Origin: Plectrocnemia conspersa
Taxonomy: Eukaryota > Arthropoda > Insecta > Trichoptera > Polycentropodidae
Direction of reading: 5' to 3'
NCBI GenBank assembly: GCA_009617715.1
Contig: VTFK01000126.1
Coordinates: forward strand, 930,001 to 994,000
DNA: 64,000 nt
Below the pieces are notes generated by a model. That model worked only from the letters and a program-made list of their open reading frames with translations, searched no databases and was not told where the DNA came from. The position numbers and the translations under genes were made by a program. Shown in pieces: positions 62,194 through 64,000 of the stretch. Each line of letters starts with the position of its first letter. Positions within the stretch are counted from its first letter, which is position 1.

Positions 62194-64000
62194 GTTTGCT
62201 GGAGTTTTGTCAATCAACGAAACTAAAGCGGTTGATTATCAACATGTAACCTAGAACAACGCATTTGTATAAAATGAGTAATGCATAATACAACCGTCGG
62301 CGTATGGTTAAGGATGTAGACTGATAATAATTTAGTTGGCCCGAACACGATAATGGCATGTACGTTCAACGTTTGAAATTTTAAAATAAAAATATACCCA
62401 TGATAATAATGGAAGGAAAGCTGATAAAGCAAAATATTTGAGTATTTATTTATAACTTCAAGATACAGAAGAGTTGAATTTTTTTATTATAGTGTCACTC
62501 AATATTCTATTTTATAGCTAAAATGAGATATAATAACATGCGATTTAATTCATAAATTATATTTTACATAAGTGATAAATATAGAAAACATTCAGTTAAT
62601 TAATATTACTTTTTAATCAAGAATGAAATAGTAGTGTAATAAAATGCCATGGAAAAAGAATTAGCTTAATTAGAGGAATATTTGTATTACGTGTCTCGTT
62701 CAATGAACATTTTATAACAAATACCTTTTAAATGCTATATACAACTTACGCTAATTTAATACATTTAATTTTTAAGCTATTGAAAAAATCAACACAAACA
62801 ATTGATAAAAAAAAACATTTTAGATTAGCTAAAATTTAATATTCAATAACCGGTAACCACAAAACCGTCCTAAAGGATGATAATATATTTAATTTCTAGC
62901 AATGTTTATATAACATTTCATACACAACGGTCACTTAACATTTATTATATTGGCATGTAATTTTTACGCAATATTATGCTAATAATTTTTTTCTTAATAC
63001 AGATAACAGAATCGAGTTACTGAGACTTGAACTTTGAAGCGCTGCGTGCATTTGAAGGCGAACACTTCGGATGCAAATTATTATGGTAATTATTTTAATT
63101 GAACAATACAATTGAATTTTGCGCTTAGAGGCAAAAAGCTCCAACACGGCAGCACTGATAAAAGAAGAAAAACTACAGAAGGTCGCGAAGTGAGGAGTAC
63201 TCTCGCAGAAGTAGCAAAGCAAACTGTTCATGGAAGGCGTAAAATTTTTATTTAGGTTGCCGATTTGATTTGGTTAAATTTATAATTCGCATAACACAAA
63301 GTTGTAAATGTTTGCAGAATGTCATATTACTTGGTATTGCAATACCACAAGGTTATATACGTAATACAAAAAGCATAATTTTATTATACGATACATGAAC
63401 TCTATTGTAATTATTTTTATAATGACCCATAAAATTATTTTTATAGCCATTAAAATTATTAATAGTATTTTTATTGATGTAGCATTTTTGTTGTTTAAAT
63501 ATAAAGTTTTACTAAAATATAATCAATGAATGATAAAGTATGAACTGTGGTAACCTAATAATCAATGTACAGTTAGTTTCGTGTTTTATATAACACTACT
63601 TAAACCCAGAGCTAAATGCATCAAAGCATTTAAAATAAGCAAACAGTAATTGATTATATCTTTGTAGAGCATCAGATAAAATTACTAATTTAAATACAAT
63701 TATATGTCTGTGACGAAATGTTCACATGAGGTTTAGTTCTATATTTGTTTTGATATTTCACAATTTTACATGGGAATTGTAAATTTCAGAGACAAAAATG
63801 TGTGCTGATAATATAAAATGTTCAAGTGACGCTCAATGACATTTGTGTGATTAGAATTGAAGTGACAATTTGGATTCCGGTTGATTCATTTGTAAACAAG
63901 TTTAGAAAAGTATATGCAAAAACATGTGATTGAGTCACAATTCGTTTCATTAACATAACCATTGTATACAATTTTGGATGTATTCAGTTGTAAATGTGGT
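62194..64000. other. Upstream region of SPPL3
   Basis: A possible UTR acceptor (AACCGCTTTAG) lies about 30 bp before the start codon. A GC-richer stretch at 63010-63240 may hold the promoter or a leader exon. The short frame there has no domain. The rest is AT-rich with nothing recognised. Confidence 0.35.

Overview
This is an AT-rich animal nuclear window. It has GT-AG introns, small exons, AATAAA-type 3' ends and many DNA-transposon remnants (Tc1/mariner, pogo/Tigger, hAT, piggyBac-like). An insect or other arthropod is most likely. This rests on gene content, compact exons and element types; nothing seen fixes the order. I found no tRNA, rRNA or CRISPR.

Layout: (1) 264-588 (+) is the last exon of an unrecognised gene entering from the left. 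(2) 4843-6724 (+) is myo-inositol oxygenase in six exons; its first small exon was not found. (3) 6952-8371 is a transposon cluster: a hairpin MITE, then a Tc1-like element with a TTAA-type element inside it. (4) 9432-21319 (-) is a cytospin/SPECC1L-type coiled-coil plus calponin-homology (CH) protein in 19 coding exons. It converges on the oxygenase gene. (5) 21320-50500 is the upstream territory of the same gene. It holds alternative 5' exons (36499, 36309-36364 and 33315-33824; possibly 36815, 45476-45569, 49642 and 50196), GC-richer promoter-like blocks and many transposon remnants. (6) 53550-54096 (+) is CCDC86/Cgr1, a nucleolar ribosome-assembly factor. (7) 55763-62193 (-) is signal peptide peptidase-like 3 (SPPL3) in eight exons, convergent with CCDC86, with nested transposons in its 3.8 kb intron.

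The four recognised genes are unrelated housekeeping or cell-biology genes: inositol catabolism, actin/microtubule-linked adhesion and morphogenesis, ribosome biogenesis, and Golgi intramembrane proteolysis. No operon-like logic links them. The most interesting structure is the cytospin locus. The end of an Arg codon in its proximal first exon (CGT AG|A) also reads as a 3' splice site. Upstream exons whose phase matches exactly would replace the first nine residues with an about 207-residue basic, Ser-rich N-terminus. A separate 840-nt exon encoding an acidic insert is phase-symmetric and could be skipped.

Much of the remaining DNA is intergenic or intronic and mostly featureless AT-rich sequence. 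Elements with visible ends are listed with terminal repeats and target-site duplications.
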